Positions 53,855-62,114 of a stretch of DNA of 64,000 nt are shown in pieces. Source of the stretch: MPNP01 sp026709725. GTDB taxonomy: Bacteria; Pseudomonadota; Alphaproteobacteria; Rhodobacterales; Rhodobacteraceae. The stretch's first letter is position 1; each line of letters starts with the position of its first letter. The stretch is from NCBI GenBank assembly GCA_965200805.1, contig OZ241384.1, positions 1,736,001-1,800,000 on the forward strand, given 5' to 3'. The position numbers and the translations under genes are program-made. The notes beneath the pieces were generated by a model. That model worked only from the letters and a program-made list of their open reading frames with translations, made no database searches and was not told the origin of the DNA.

Positions 53855-54412
53855 CTAGGGGTTGCCGCACAGAAAACTGTTCATGTCGAACCGCTTGGTG
53901 CCACCCCATTCAGTCCAGTTGAACGCGCCGATTTCCTTGAAATGCCCCGATCGTTCCGCCGCACTGATCTGATCCCCCGAACGGCACTCGCCACGGGCAT
54001 AGTTCGCGCTGCCGTGAGGTGTCCCGTAAACTTCACGATCATCGCTCCGGCCGGCTGATTTGATGCTCCCGTCGTCACCATCCCGGTAACCCACGATATT
54101 GACCACATTGCTGAACGTGATGTTGATCGTATCGGTTCTCATTGTTGTGCCGCGAACAGTGCGGGGTGACGGCATGGCAAGTTCCATCATGCCGGTATTG
54201 ATATCGAGAGTGGCGTTTGGGTTAACCGAATTGGGGTTTGCGCCTTCGATCGGACAGTACCGCATCGAAACGGGAAGGCGCTGCTCCCCCTTGGACGGGT
54301 GATTGTATATCCGGTATCCACGCCCGCAGTCTTCAGCGGTGTAGGCGTGCACCGGCGCGGCGGCCACCATAGCCGCCAGCGCGGCGGCGAGTGTTGTCAT
54401 CATTTGGTTCAT
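53855..54412 (-). CDS. secreted protein with in-frame amber stop, cargo of cassette A
   Basis: A 185-residue exported protein: signal peptide NQMMTTLAAALAAMVAAAPV then HAYTAEDCGRGYRIY. The mature part has four or more Cys and a repeated polar pattern, ending FDMNSFLCGNP and TAG. The same frame continues after the TAG for 38 codons (AGTTFRVEFRGHREASGGVW, then YMITPSPGGTVATG) to TGA at 53738, close to the terminator. The tail has no start of its own and reads like the end of the same domain. The TAG is thus a nonsense mutation, a readthrough site or an error. No family is recognised. Confidence 0.6.
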   Translation of the reverse strand: MNQMMTTLAAALAAMVAAAPVHAYTAEDCGRGYRIYNHPSKGEQRLPVSMRYCPIEGANPNSVNPNATLDINTGMMELAMPSPRTVRGTTMRTDTINITFSNVVNIVGYRDGDDGSIKSAGRSDDREVYGTPHGSANYARGECRSGDQISAAERSGHFKEIGAFNWTEWGGTKRFDMNSFLCGNP

Positions 54413-54791
54413 TGATTGTCTCCATCCTTATGTGCGCCGGGATGAAGGCCGGCGCACCAGTACTGACGGCATGGCATACCCCCCCCCTCCATGAAGTCAG
54501 CCCATGCGGTCATTTGTCACGGATTTGCCTGGCATGGCACCACCCTGGCCGGATTGACGGCATTGCCGCAGACCCCACTGAAATCGATTTTGGAGGGTAT
54601 TGAATCATGCCACCGGGGAGAGAACCCCCGCAAATCGGCTGGCAGGGCAGGCCTGTGGGGCTTGGCAGGGGCAGTGAATGCGGCTATGGATGGTCCTGAA
54701 GCATCATTTGTTTCATGCTCGAATTCCCTTGTTGTTGTGCTGCGGCGAAGGGGCTGATAAACTGGCAAAAGCCACAACCGGGAGTGAGGCC
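54413..54791. other. leader of cassette A and leader block of coiled-coil copy 3
   Basis: No gene. Bases 54413-54472 are the cassette leader with its hairpin. A run of nine C lies at 54480-54488. Bases 54670-54791 are the shared leader block, ending GGGAGTGAGGCC before the next ATG. Confidence 0.55.
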
Positions 54792-54998
54792 ATGGATTTT
54801 GAAACTGTGACAATTATTATCGCAATTATCGGAACAGGCGTTGCGCTGGCCACTGTTATCCTGACAAGTCAAAGGGATTTTAGGCAATCCGTTGATAAAC
54901 AAATTGGTGAACTCCGGGAATCCGTTGGTGAACTCCGGGAACGCATGGCCCGTCTTGAAGGTCTTTTTGAAGGGTTTACAAAAAACCCGGCCCCGTAG
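54792..54998 (+). CDS. small membrane/coiled-coil protein, copy 3
   Basis: A 68-residue protein: DFETVTIIIAIIGTGVALAT forms the membrane helix. Heptads follow, including the duplicated IGELRESVGELRERMARLEG and LFEGFTKNPAP. It is nearly identical to copies 2 and 4 but carries an extra DKQIGELRES segment, so coil length varies by whole short repeats among copies. GGGAG precedes the ATG. Confidence 0.7.
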   Translation: MDFETVTIIIAIIGTGVALATVILTSQRDFRQSVDKQIGELRESVGELRERMARLEGLFEGFTKNPAP

Positions 54999-55100
54999 GT
55001 CATAAAACCCCCTTAATTCCGTGACATGATCGCAGGGGGTCACTGCCCCGGGTCAACTGACTGGTCTTGACCCCTTCCCGCAGGACCCCCCACAATCGAT
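54982..55100 (+). repeat. conserved tail block, copy 3
   Basis: The third copy of the tail block, CCGGCCCCGTAGGTCATAAA to about ACAATCGATTTTCG. It is almost identical to copy 4. The remaining bases to 55202 are a spacer with no gene, and the leader block of copy 4 follows (55203-55375). Confidence 0.75.
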
Positions 55101-55375
55101 TTTCGTGAGGGTTCCGATGTGCCATGCCGCCGGACCGCATTGCCACAGTCCCATCCAGTGAGGCCTGTGACGGCATTCCACTGAATGCCTGGCATGGCAT
55201 CATGGTGGTGCCGGCTTCTTTCCCATGCCGATCCACCGCGGACCTTCGCAGAACCGATTTATGCGGGTATGGATGGGTCCTGAACCATCATTTGTTTCAT
55301 GCTCGAATTCCCTTGTCGTTGCGCTGCGGCGAAGGGGCTGATAAACCGGCAAAAGCCACAACCGGGAGTGAGGCC

Positions 55376-55570
55376 ATGGATTTTGAAACTGTGACAATTA
55401 TTATCGCAATTATCGGAACAGGCGTTGCGATAACCGCTGCCATCCTGCCGGGTCAAAGGGATCTCAAGCGATCCGTTGGTGAACTCCGGGAATCCGTTGG
55501 TGAACTCCGGGAACGCATGGCCCGTCTTGAAGGTCTTTTTGAAGGGTTTACAAAAAACCCGGCCCCGTAG
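55376..55570 (+). CDS. small membrane/coiled-coil protein, copy 4
   Basis: A 64-residue protein: DFETVTIIIAIIGTGVAITA membrane helix, then LKRSVGELRESVGELRERMA with RLEGLFEGFTKNPAP. The DNA identity with copy 3 across leader, gene and tail indicates a recent tandem duplication of about 585 bases. GGGAG precedes the ATG. The function is unknown. Confidence 0.7.
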   Translation: MDFETVTIIIAIIGTGVAITAAILPGQRDLKRSVGELRESVGELRERMARLEGLFEGFTKNPAP

Positions 55571-55675
55571 GTCATAAAACCCCCTTAATTCCGTGACATG
55601 ATCGCAGGGGGTCACTGCCCCGGGTCAACTGACTGGTCTTGACCCCTTCCCGCAGGACCCCCTCAAATTGATTTC
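55562..55675 (+). repeat. conserved tail block, copy 4
   Basis: The fourth copy of the tail block, diverging after CCCCCTCAAATTGATTTC. Bases 55676-55876 show no supported gene. Confidence 0.75.
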
Positions 55676-55876
55676 GGAGGGCATCACCGGTTCGGGTGGC
55701 AAATCATCATGCCACCGGTGGGAAGGTCATGCACACAGGCCTGCCAGGGCAGGGGTATGGGGCCATTGTCACGGATTTGCCTGGAACGGCCATGACCTGG
55801 CCAATTCGGTCATGCGTCAATCCCCTACAGGCTTCGCACAGGCCCGGCATGTGTCATTGCACAGGCAAATCGCCCT

Positions 55877-56083
55877 GTGGAGACCCCCTATCTGCGGGGC
55901 AAGGCTAACGGCGATCGGGTTATCCGCTATGCCGATGGTACTGTGTCGGAAGGATCCTTTGTGGATGGTATCAAGCAAGGCCGCTGGGTCGTGCGCAATG
56001 CCGGGGGTTTGGTAGAGGTCATCCACTCCGTGGATGGTATCCGGGACGGCACTTCGGCCCGGAGTTTTCAACTCCCGCGATGA
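55877..56083 (+). pseudogene. MORN-repeat fragment
   Basis: A 68-codon frame from GTG 55877 with two MORN-like units (GDRVIRYADGTVSEGSFVDG and QGRWVVRNAGGLVEVIHSVD). It resembles the end of the MORN protein at 51187 and lacks its N-terminal repeats. It could be a short expressed protein, but the lack of a ribosome site and of the first repeats suggests a fragment. Confidence 0.5.
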
Positions 56084-56935
56084 CCCCGGTCCGGATGATC
56101 CTCCGAATCGCCCATGGCGCGCGCAGACCGAATCTGCGGGCATTGAGTGGATCATGCGGGGATTTCCGCACCATTCACAGGATAGCCACAGAAATAAATT
56201 GAAATATTGTGTGATCAGCACTTGAAAATGCAGCCCCGGGCCGCCAAGTGTCGGCACAATAAATTGTGGGATTTGGCTCGGGCCGGGTTCCCGCTTCCCC
56301 TCGTTCAACAGGGACGCACAAGAGAGGGGTGCACCGCCACCTCATCTCCCTAATAGCTTTAGGGTCGACGGGCCCCGTTGTGATGGAGTTCTGCTGTGAA
56401 GTCGGCGATTAATAGTCAAGTGAATCAGGGTTCTTCGTGGAGACTGGGTTGCCCTGGTCGCTCGGGCAGGATTCCGGGTTCTGTTTTGCCCCGATTCCGC
56501 GCCGGGGTCAGGGTCCGCGATGCGCTTGATGCACGGAGGACTGCCCGGTGACGGATCCGGAATTGAAGAAAATTCAGAAGGCCCGCAGGGTCTGCCGGCA
56601 TCTGCCCCCGAGTGGCACCGGGAAGCGGGAATTCCAGCAGAAGAGGCGTCTTGTCCCCGTGCCTTCTCCGGGAAACTGTTCGCGGAGGGCGCTGTCGTGA
56701 TTTTGCCGGTTACGATGAAAGTCCAGCCCGATGACCTGAGATCAGTGGAGATTCAATCCCGGGCCGTTGGCAGGGATTGCCGGGTGGTCTGCAATCACAT
56801 CATGACCCGGTCGACGCGGAGAGTCATGCCGTGCAAGACAGCAGGCGGATCCATCCCGCGAATCGACGACACTGTCTTTCAGGAGGTCAAGAAGCGCGCG
56901 TACGCCCATCTTCCGGAACGGAGGCTCTTTGCACA
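56084..56935. other. gene-poor stretch before the NYN gene
   Basis: About 850 bases. One frame (56520-56939, 139 codons) ends with an ATGA overlap onto the NYN gene, but its composition is irregular and no family is recognised, so I do not call it. Promoters for the downstream genes should lie here. Confidence 0.4.
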
Positions 56936-57889
56936 ATGAGCAGGTTTATCCGAATCGGTGTCTACTATGACGGCACCTACTTTGCCTATGCCAGTGATTA
57001 CTATCGCTACCATCATCCGCGCCAGTCGCGCCTCTCGATTTCGGGATTTCATGAGTATTTGCGCTGTGAAATTGCACAGAGGGAGGATGTTGATCCCAAT
57101 TTTTGCCAGATCGCGGAAGCCCAGTACTACCGCGGGCGGTTCCCGGCTGAAGAGGCCAGCAGGCAGGGGCGCCTGCTCGGTGAGAGGAAATTCGAGGATG
57201 CGCTGAACCGGGCGCGTGTCAAGACACACTTTCCGGTCATGTATGTGCATCCCGGTCAGCAGATCGAGGAACGCGGGGTCAATACATCACTTGTCATTGA
57301 CGCGCTGGAAGCCGCATTCCTCAAACGGGTTGATGTGGTTGTGCTCGTGACAGGCGACAAGGACTTCGTCCCGCTCGCCGACCGTCTGGGTTCCTGGGGC
57401 TGCCGGGTCATGGTTGCGGCCTGGGATGTTCAGTCATCTGACGGGCAGATTGTCCTGCGGGTCGCTCAGGACCTTTTGAATGTGGTTCCCTATCCGCTGC
57501 TTGTCAGCACGGACATTGATCACCGCACCCGGGGGAGCGAACCGCTTGTAAGCAACCTGTTTCTGTCGAACAGCATCCAGAGCGATCCCGAACCCTCCGG
57601 TGACATTTACGATCAGCCGATGCCTGGTGATGGTGATGCTGAAGAGGAATACGAGACCGGGGTTGTCGTCAATCTGCCCCCGGCGCGCGACTACGGATTT
57701 ATCGCACCTGACAGCGGTGGTGAAAATCTGTTCTTTCATGCAAGCTGGGTCATAGACGATGGCCTTGGCACAGATGATCGATTTGACTATCTGAATGTCG
57801 GTGATCCGGTCTCGTTTATCCTGGGTGAAAACCCGAAGACGGGAAAACCGGTTGCGACACATGTTTCCGAGATCAATCCCCGGGGCTGA
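56936..57889 (+). CDS. NYN-domain ribonuclease with C-terminal cold-shock-like domain
   Basis: A 317-residue protein. The NYN (PIN-like) domain starts RIGVYYDGTYF (Asp12). It has ERGVNTSLVIDALEAAFLKR near 112 with the second acidic residue, and LVTGDKDFVPLADRLGSWGC near 138 with the last. A linker of about 60 residues leads to a cold-shock/OB-like domain (GVVVNLPPARDYGFIAPDSG, then ENLFFHASWV) at about 245-315. The G-F-I-x-P-x-x-G-x-x-x-x-F-F-H-x-S pattern fits single-stranded nucleic-acid binding. All acidic NYN positions are present, so it may be an active RNase. It lies 255 bases before ruvC. Confidence 0.85.
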   Translation: MSRFIRIGVYYDGTYFAYASDYYRYHHPRQSRLSISGFHEYLRCEIAQREDVDPNFCQIAEAQYYRGRFPAEEASRQGRLLGERKFEDALNRARVKTHFPVMYVHPGQQIEERGVNTSLVIDALEAAFLKRVDVVVLVTGDKDFVPLADRLGSWGCRVMVAAWDVQSSDGQIVLRVAQDLLNVVPYPLLVSTDIDHRTRGSEPLVSNLFLSNSIQSDPEPSGDIYDQPMPGDGDAEEEYETGVVVNLPPARDYGFIAPDSGGENLFFHASWVIDDGLGTDDRFDYLNVGDPVSFILGENPKTGKPVATHVSEINPRG

Positions 57890-58144
57890 TTGCCGGTCAG
57901 ACACACCCGGCTTCGGCCCTGGGAGGCAACGCCCGGGGTCGAAATGGAGACAGCGCCGGGTCCGCACCGGCAGATGATCCCTGATGAAGCACGGCCTCCT
58001 GGGCCCCTTCTGCCTACGCTCACCTGTCGCATTGACAGCCGGTCCGCTTCTTGAGGTCTCTGTCAGGGATGCATTCGGTTTGGACTTCTGCCGGTGATCA
58101 TCGTATTGGTCCGGGGGCTGGCGGTGGTTGAAGTGGCAGGTGGA

Positions 58145-58654
58145 ATGAGAGTTCTGGGAATCGATCCGGGCTTGCGGCTGACGGGGTGGGGCGTGATCGA
58201 GGTCGATGGGGTTCATCTGAACCATGTGGCCCATGGCGTTGTGCGCCCGCAGGGCAAAGCGTTGTCCACGCGTTTGCTGGGGGTTTATGAGGGCATCAGG
58301 GCTGTTGTGGTGGAGCATGACCCGGAGCGGGCGGCCATCGAGCAGCTGTTTGTGAATACCGACGCCATGGGCTCGATGAAACTTGTCCATGCGCGCGCCG
58401 TGGCGATGCTCGCAGCGGCACAGGCGGGGATTGTGGTTGCGGAGTACGCCCCGAACCGGGTCAAGAAGCTGGTTGTGGGTGCGGGTCATGCTGACAAGGA
58501 CCAGGTTGCCTATATGGTCAGAATGCACCTTGGGGGAGCGGATATCGCCGCCGGTGATGCGGCTGATGCTCTGGCTGTCGCAATAACCCATGCGCTGCTC
58601 GATACACGGATGTCCCGGATCCAGGCGGGCGGGTCGATGGCTGTGATCTCATGA
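58145..58654 (+). CDS. ruvC: Holliday junction resolvase RuvC
   Basis: A 169-residue endonuclease that cuts Holliday junctions with RuvAB. The catalytic acidic residues lie in VLGIDPGLRLTGWGVIE (Asp7), AIEQLFVNTD (Glu) and the C-terminal GDAADALAVAITHA (Asp). The start ATG at 58145 follows AGGTGGA; upstream in-frame codons are not conserved. Its TGA overlaps the ruvA ATG by 4 bases. Confidence 0.96.
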   Translation: MRVLGIDPGLRLTGWGVIEVDGVHLNHVAHGVVRPQGKALSTRLLGVYEGIRAVVVEHDPERAAIEQLFVNTDAMGSMKLVHARAVAMLAAAQAGIVVAEYAPNRVKKLVVGAGHADKDQVAYMVRMHLGGADIAAGDAADALAVAITHALLDTRMSRIQAGGSMAVIS

Positions 58655-59343
58655 TCGGCCGACTGCGCGGTATCGTCGTCGAGTGCCGCGAGGATGCCGT
58701 TCTGCTTGATGTGGGCGGGGTTGGTTACGTTGTGCACTGTTCGACAGCCACCCTGGCGCGCATCCCGCCGCCGGGGGAGACGCTGATCCTTTACACCGAT
58801 CTTCTGGTGCGCGAGGATCTCATGCAGTTGTCGGGATTTCTGCATCCGGCCGAGTGCGACCTCTATCGGGCCCTGCTGACCGTGCAGGGAGTGGGGGTCA
58901 GGGCCGCACAATCCATCGTTGGGACGCTCGGGGTCCGCAAGGCCATCCAGGCGATATCGCTGGGTGACTGGAACGCGATTACAGCTGCGCAGTACATCGG
59001 CAAGCGGATTGCGCAGCGCGTCGTGAATGAACTGAAGGAAAAATCCACCACGCTTATTGAGCGCGCTGAGTCCTATGCGGGTTTCATGCCGGACAGCGGG
59101 GCGGTCTCCGGTGTCGATCCCGGCGAGGCCGGGGTTGGGGATGCGGCCGGTCCTGTATTGGCCCCGGATCATTCAGGGAGTGTCAGCCAGGCCGATTGCA
59201 TTCTTGCTCTGGTCAATCTGGGATACTCACGCTCTGATGCAACGCGGGCGGTGGTCACCGCGGTTGGGGATGCGGATGATCTTGATACGGAACAGGTGAT
59301 CAGGGTTGCCCTGCGAAGCCTTGGCGGGAATGCAGAGCGGTGA
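58651..59343 (+). CDS. ruvA: Holliday junction branch-migration protein RuvA
   Basis: A 230-residue DNA-binding protein that targets RuvB to junctions. It has an N-terminal OB fold (MIGRLRGIVVECREDAVLLD with VGGVGYVVHC), helix-hairpin-helix repeats (LLTVQGVGVRAAQSIVG and AQYIGKRIAQRVVNELKEK), an acidic linker, and a C-terminal RuvB-binding domain (DCILALVNLGYSRSDATRAV). It overlaps ruvC and ruvB. Confidence 0.96.
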   Translation: MIGRLRGIVVECREDAVLLDVGGVGYVVHCSTATLARIPPPGETLILYTDLLVREDLMQLSGFLHPAECDLYRALLTVQGVGVRAAQSIVGTLGVRKAIQAISLGDWNAITAAQYIGKRIAQRVVNELKEKSTTLIERAESYAGFMPDSGAVSGVDPGEAGVGDAAGPVLAPDHSGSVSQADCILALVNLGYSRSDATRAVVTAVGDADDLDTEQVIRVALRSLGGNAER

Positions 59344-60374
59344 GTGTTGTGGATGGTGATGCGGGCGGGGAGGATCTTGAACCCGATCGGGCCCTGCGGC
59401 CCCGTACGCTTGATGAGTTTATCGGACATGATGCCCTGCGGTCGAATCTGCGGGTGTTCATCGCAAGTGCCCGCAAACGCGGGCAGACTCTCGATCACGT
59501 CCTCTTTGTCGGGCCGCCCGGGCTGGGCAAGACCACTCTGGCAAGGATTATGGCACGCGAGATTGATGCCGGCATCAAAATGACGTCAGGTCCGATTCTG
59601 GCGAAGGCCGGTGATCTTGCTGCAATCCTGACCAATCTGGAACGGAATGATGTGCTCTTTATCGACGAGATTCACCGTATGCATCCGATGGTTGAAGAGG
59701 TCTTGTACCCGGCCATGGAGAGTTATGAGCTTGACATTCTCATCGGGAGCGGCCCGGCGGCCCGGTCCGTTCGCATCGGTCTCAATCCGTTTACCCTGAT
59801 TGGAGCAACAACGCGGCAGGGTCTGCTGGCCACACCGTTCCGTGACCGTTTCGGTATCCATCAACGGCTGGAATACTACCCGCCAGAGCAGCTTGACATG
59901 ATCCTGAGGCGGGCGGCCGGACTGCTCAAAATCGGCATTGACCCCGAAGGTTCGATGGAGATCGCGCACCGGTCGCGGGGAACACCGCGGATTGCCAACC
60001 GCCTGCTGAACAGGGTCATGGATTTTGCCGTTGTCGATGGATCGGATATGATCGATCAGGCGATTGCTGCAAAGGCCCTCGACCGGCTTGCCGTTGACGG
60101 GAAGGGGCTTGATGCCAACGACGTGCGCTATCTCCGGCTGATTGCGGAAAAATTCGGGGGTGGCCCTGTGGGTGTCGAGACGATTTCAGCGGCCATGAAT
60201 GAATCACGCGATGCCATTGAGGATGTCATCGAACCCTATCTGCTGCAGGAGGGCTACATCCAGCGCACTCCGCGCGGACGCATGATCACCAATGCGGCCC
60301 TGAATCATCTCGGACTGCCGGTGCCTGACGAAACGCGCGGGCCGGATCTCTTTGCGGATGTGCCCGATGCATGA
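59340..60374 (+). CDS. ruvB: Holliday junction branch-migration ATPase RuvB
   Basis: A 344-residue AAA+ motor. LRPRTLDEFIGHDALRSNLR near residue 20, Walker A GPPGLGKTTLA near 60, Walker B VLFIDEIHRM near 105, sensor GATTRQGLLATPFRDRFGI near 150, and a C-terminal winged helix (YIQRTPRGRMITNAALNHL). The start is a GTG overlapping the ruvA stop. The ruvCAB order and overlaps indicate an operon continuing into ybgC. Confidence 0.97.
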   Translation: MSVVDGDAGGEDLEPDRALRPRTLDEFIGHDALRSNLRVFIASARKRGQTLDHVLFVGPPGLGKTTLARIMAREIDAGIKMTSGPILAKAGDLAAILTNLERNDVLFIDEIHRMHPMVEEVLYPAMESYELDILIGSGPAARSVRIGLNPFTLIGATTRQGLLATPFRDRFGIHQRLEYYPPEQLDMILRRAAGLLKIGIDPEGSMEIAHRSRGTPRIANRLLNRVMDFAVVDGSDMIDQAIAAKALDRLAVDGKGLDANDVRYLRLIAEKFGGGPVGVETISAAMNESRDAIEDVIEPYLLQEGYIQRTPRGRMITNAALNHLGLPVPDETRGPDLFADVPDA

Positions 60375-60777
60375 CTACGAACTCAGGGTGTTCTATGAAG
60401 ACACGGACCTTGCCGGACATGTCTATTATGCGAACTACCTGTGTTTTATTGAACGGGCCCGCACGGAGATGCTGCGTTCGGCGGGTATCCGGCAATCAGA
60501 GCTGCGGGCCGAGCACGGCATCACGTTTGTGGTTCGCCGACTGACGGCCGAATACAATCGCGGGGCATATTTTGATGACATGCTCCGTGTTCGGACACGC
60601 ATCACGACACCGGGGGCGGTGCGACTGGAAATGGCGCAGGATATTTTCCGCGACGATGAGCACCTCTTTGCCGCCCGGGTGGGTCTGGTCTGCGTCAATG
60701 CAAGAGGTCGCCCCGATCGCATGCCCGATGATGTCCTTGCCGCCCTCGGGAAGTTCGTGAGCGACGACCCGGCGTGA
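60367..60777 (+). CDS. ybgC: acyl-CoA thioesterase YbgC (Tol-Pal cluster)
   Basis: A 136-residue hotdog-fold thioesterase. RVFYEDTDLAGHVYYANYLC carries the catalytic Asp and the conserved YYANYL, and FIERARTEMLR follows. It starts at ATG 60367, overlapping the ruvB end by 8 bases. Its position directly before tolQ is the usual one. It acts on CoA thioesters in the cytoplasm and is thought to affect phospholipid metabolism linked to the envelope. Confidence 0.94.
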   Translation: MHDYELRVFYEDTDLAGHVYYANYLCFIERARTEMLRSAGIRQSELRAEHGITFVVRRLTAEYNRGAYFDDMLRVRTRITTPGAVRLEMAQDIFRDDEHLFAARVGLVCVNARGRPDRMPDDVLAALGKFVSDDPA

Positions 60778-60933
60778 AGCAGGCAGACCTTGGGAGGACC
60801 TTGACCGTGCGGGGCCCCGTGCACCTTGCAGGTCCTGCCCACAGTGAAACGACAATTGCCTGCCACGCCGGAATAGGATATGATCGGGGCAAGACCTGCG
60901 TGAGGCATGGCAACCCGGAAGGCGGGCAGAACG

Positions 60934-61629
60934 ATGGAAGTCGACGTACTTAATGCAGCTGGCGGTGTTGATTTTTCGATTGCCGCCCTGTTTCTTCAGG
61001 CCGGCATTGTTGTCAAATCCGTCATCATTCTGCTGCTGGTCGCATCCGTGTGGTGCTGGGCGATCATCTTTCATAAATCAATCAGCTATGGCAGGACCCG
61101 CCGCGATACCAATCGCTTTGAAAACGCCTTCTGGTCCGGCAATCCGGTTGAGGATCTCTACGAGAAGATCAAGGCCCGCCCGCGGGGGGCTTCACAGCGG
61201 ATATTCTGCGCGGCCATGGATGAGTGGGAAAAATCCCACAGGGCGGACGGTCTCCTGATCACCGGCACCAAGATGCGGATTGACCGCATAATGGACAATG
61301 CAGTCTCGCGGGAAGTCAACCGTCTTTCGTCCGGTCTTGATTTCCTGGCAACCGTCGGTGCGTCCGCACCGTTTGTCGGACTCTTCGGGACGGTCTGGGG
61401 AATCATGAATGTGTTCCGGGAGATCGGCATCCAGGAAAACACCAATCTGGCAGCCATTGCGCCCGGCATCGGTGAAGCCCTGGCGGCCACCGCCCTCGGA
61501 CTCCTCGCAGCCATTCCTGCCGTGATCTTCTACAACAGCCTGTCGGCACGCGTGAACCGTCTTGCGGCCCGGTTCTATGATTTTGCCGACGAGTTTTCCT
61601 CAATTGTGTCGCGGGAGATCGAGCAGTAA
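60934..61629 (+). CDS. tolQ: Tol-Pal proton channel subunit TolQ
   Basis: A 231-residue inner-membrane protein that, with TolR, uses the proton gradient to energise TolA during outer-membrane constriction at division. Three membrane helices: SVIILLLVASVWCWAIIFHK, LATVGASAPFVGLFGTVWGI and AAIAPGIGEALAATALGLLA with following residues. The last two hold the pore-lining Thr residues. The ATG at 60934 follows GGAAGGCGGG; another ATG nine codons upstream is less likely. Confidence 0.95.
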   Translation: MEVDVLNAAGGVDFSIAALFLQAGIVVKSVIILLLVASVWCWAIIFHKSISYGRTRRDTNRFENAFWSGNPVEDLYEKIKARPRGASQRIFCAAMDEWEKSHRADGLLITGTKMRIDRIMDNAVSREVNRLSSGLDFLATVGASAPFVGLFGTVWGIMNVFREIGIQENTNLAAIAPGIGEALAATALGLLAAIPAVIFYNSLSARVNRLAARFYDFADEFSSIVSREIEQ

Positions 61630-61631
61630 TC

Positions 61632-62105
61632 ATGGCGATGAAACTGAATGCAGGGACAGCAGGCCGTCGCCGTCGATCCGGTTCGGGCGATATGCTTCAG
61701 CCGATGGCCGAGATCAATGTGACGCCCTTTGTTGACGTCGTTCTCGTGCTGCTGATCATCTTCATCGTTGCCGCACCGCTCCTGTCGGTTGGTGTGCCGA
61801 TCGAACTCCCCGACACGGCGGCGAAGGCACTCCCGGCGAGCGATGAGACGCCGCTGACCCTGACAATCAATGCTGCGGGGCAGGTCGCAATCCAGTCGAG
61901 CATCGTTGAGCGCAGTGACCTCGTTCCGAGTCTGGAAGCAATCATGCAGGAGCGGGAAACGCGGCGCATATATCTGCGCGGGGACGGCAATGCCCGCTAT
62001 GAGATCATCATGCAGGTTATGGGGGCGCTGAACAATGCCGGTTTCAATGATATCGCGCTGGTGACCGATGCCGGCGGCCCTTCGCTGGATGGCAGCGGGA
62101 ACTGA
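61632..62105 (+). CDS. tolR: Tol-Pal subunit TolR
   Basis: A 157-residue ExbD/TolR-family protein. The N-terminal MAEINVTPFVDVVLVLLIIF has the proton-accepting Asp in the single membrane helix, followed by a periplasmic domain with IYLRGDGNARYEIIMQVMGA and DIALVTDAGG. It lies 2 bases after tolQ. Confidence 0.96.
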   Translation: MAMKLNAGTAGRRRRSGSGDMLQPMAEINVTPFVDVVLVLLIIFIVAAPLLSVGVPIELPDTAAKALPASDETPLTLTINAAGQVAIQSSIVERSDLVPSLEAIMQERETRRIYLRGDGNARYEIIMQVMGALNNAGFNDIALVTDAGGPSLDGSGN

Positions 62106-62114
62106 GTGTGATCC

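Larger units (their letters stand above)
53661..54472 (-). other. minus-strand cassette A (conserved ends, secreted-protein cargo)
   Basis: A unit of about 810 bases whose outer end repeats the TCAATTGACAGCATGAAGAA sequence and terminator of cassette B. Its leader repeats the hairpin GTGCGCCGG/CCGGCGCAC (54432-54457) and the ribosome-site region of cassette B at about 90 percent identity. The cargo is a different gene. It sits inside the truncated paralogue at 53512, so it looks inserted. Confidence 0.6.

Noticed and set aside
49375..56083. CRISPR array or integron cassette array
   Set aside because: The repeats are 100-175 bases long with coding units, not 25-40-base repeats with unique spacers; no cas genes, integrase or attC-like core sites are visible.
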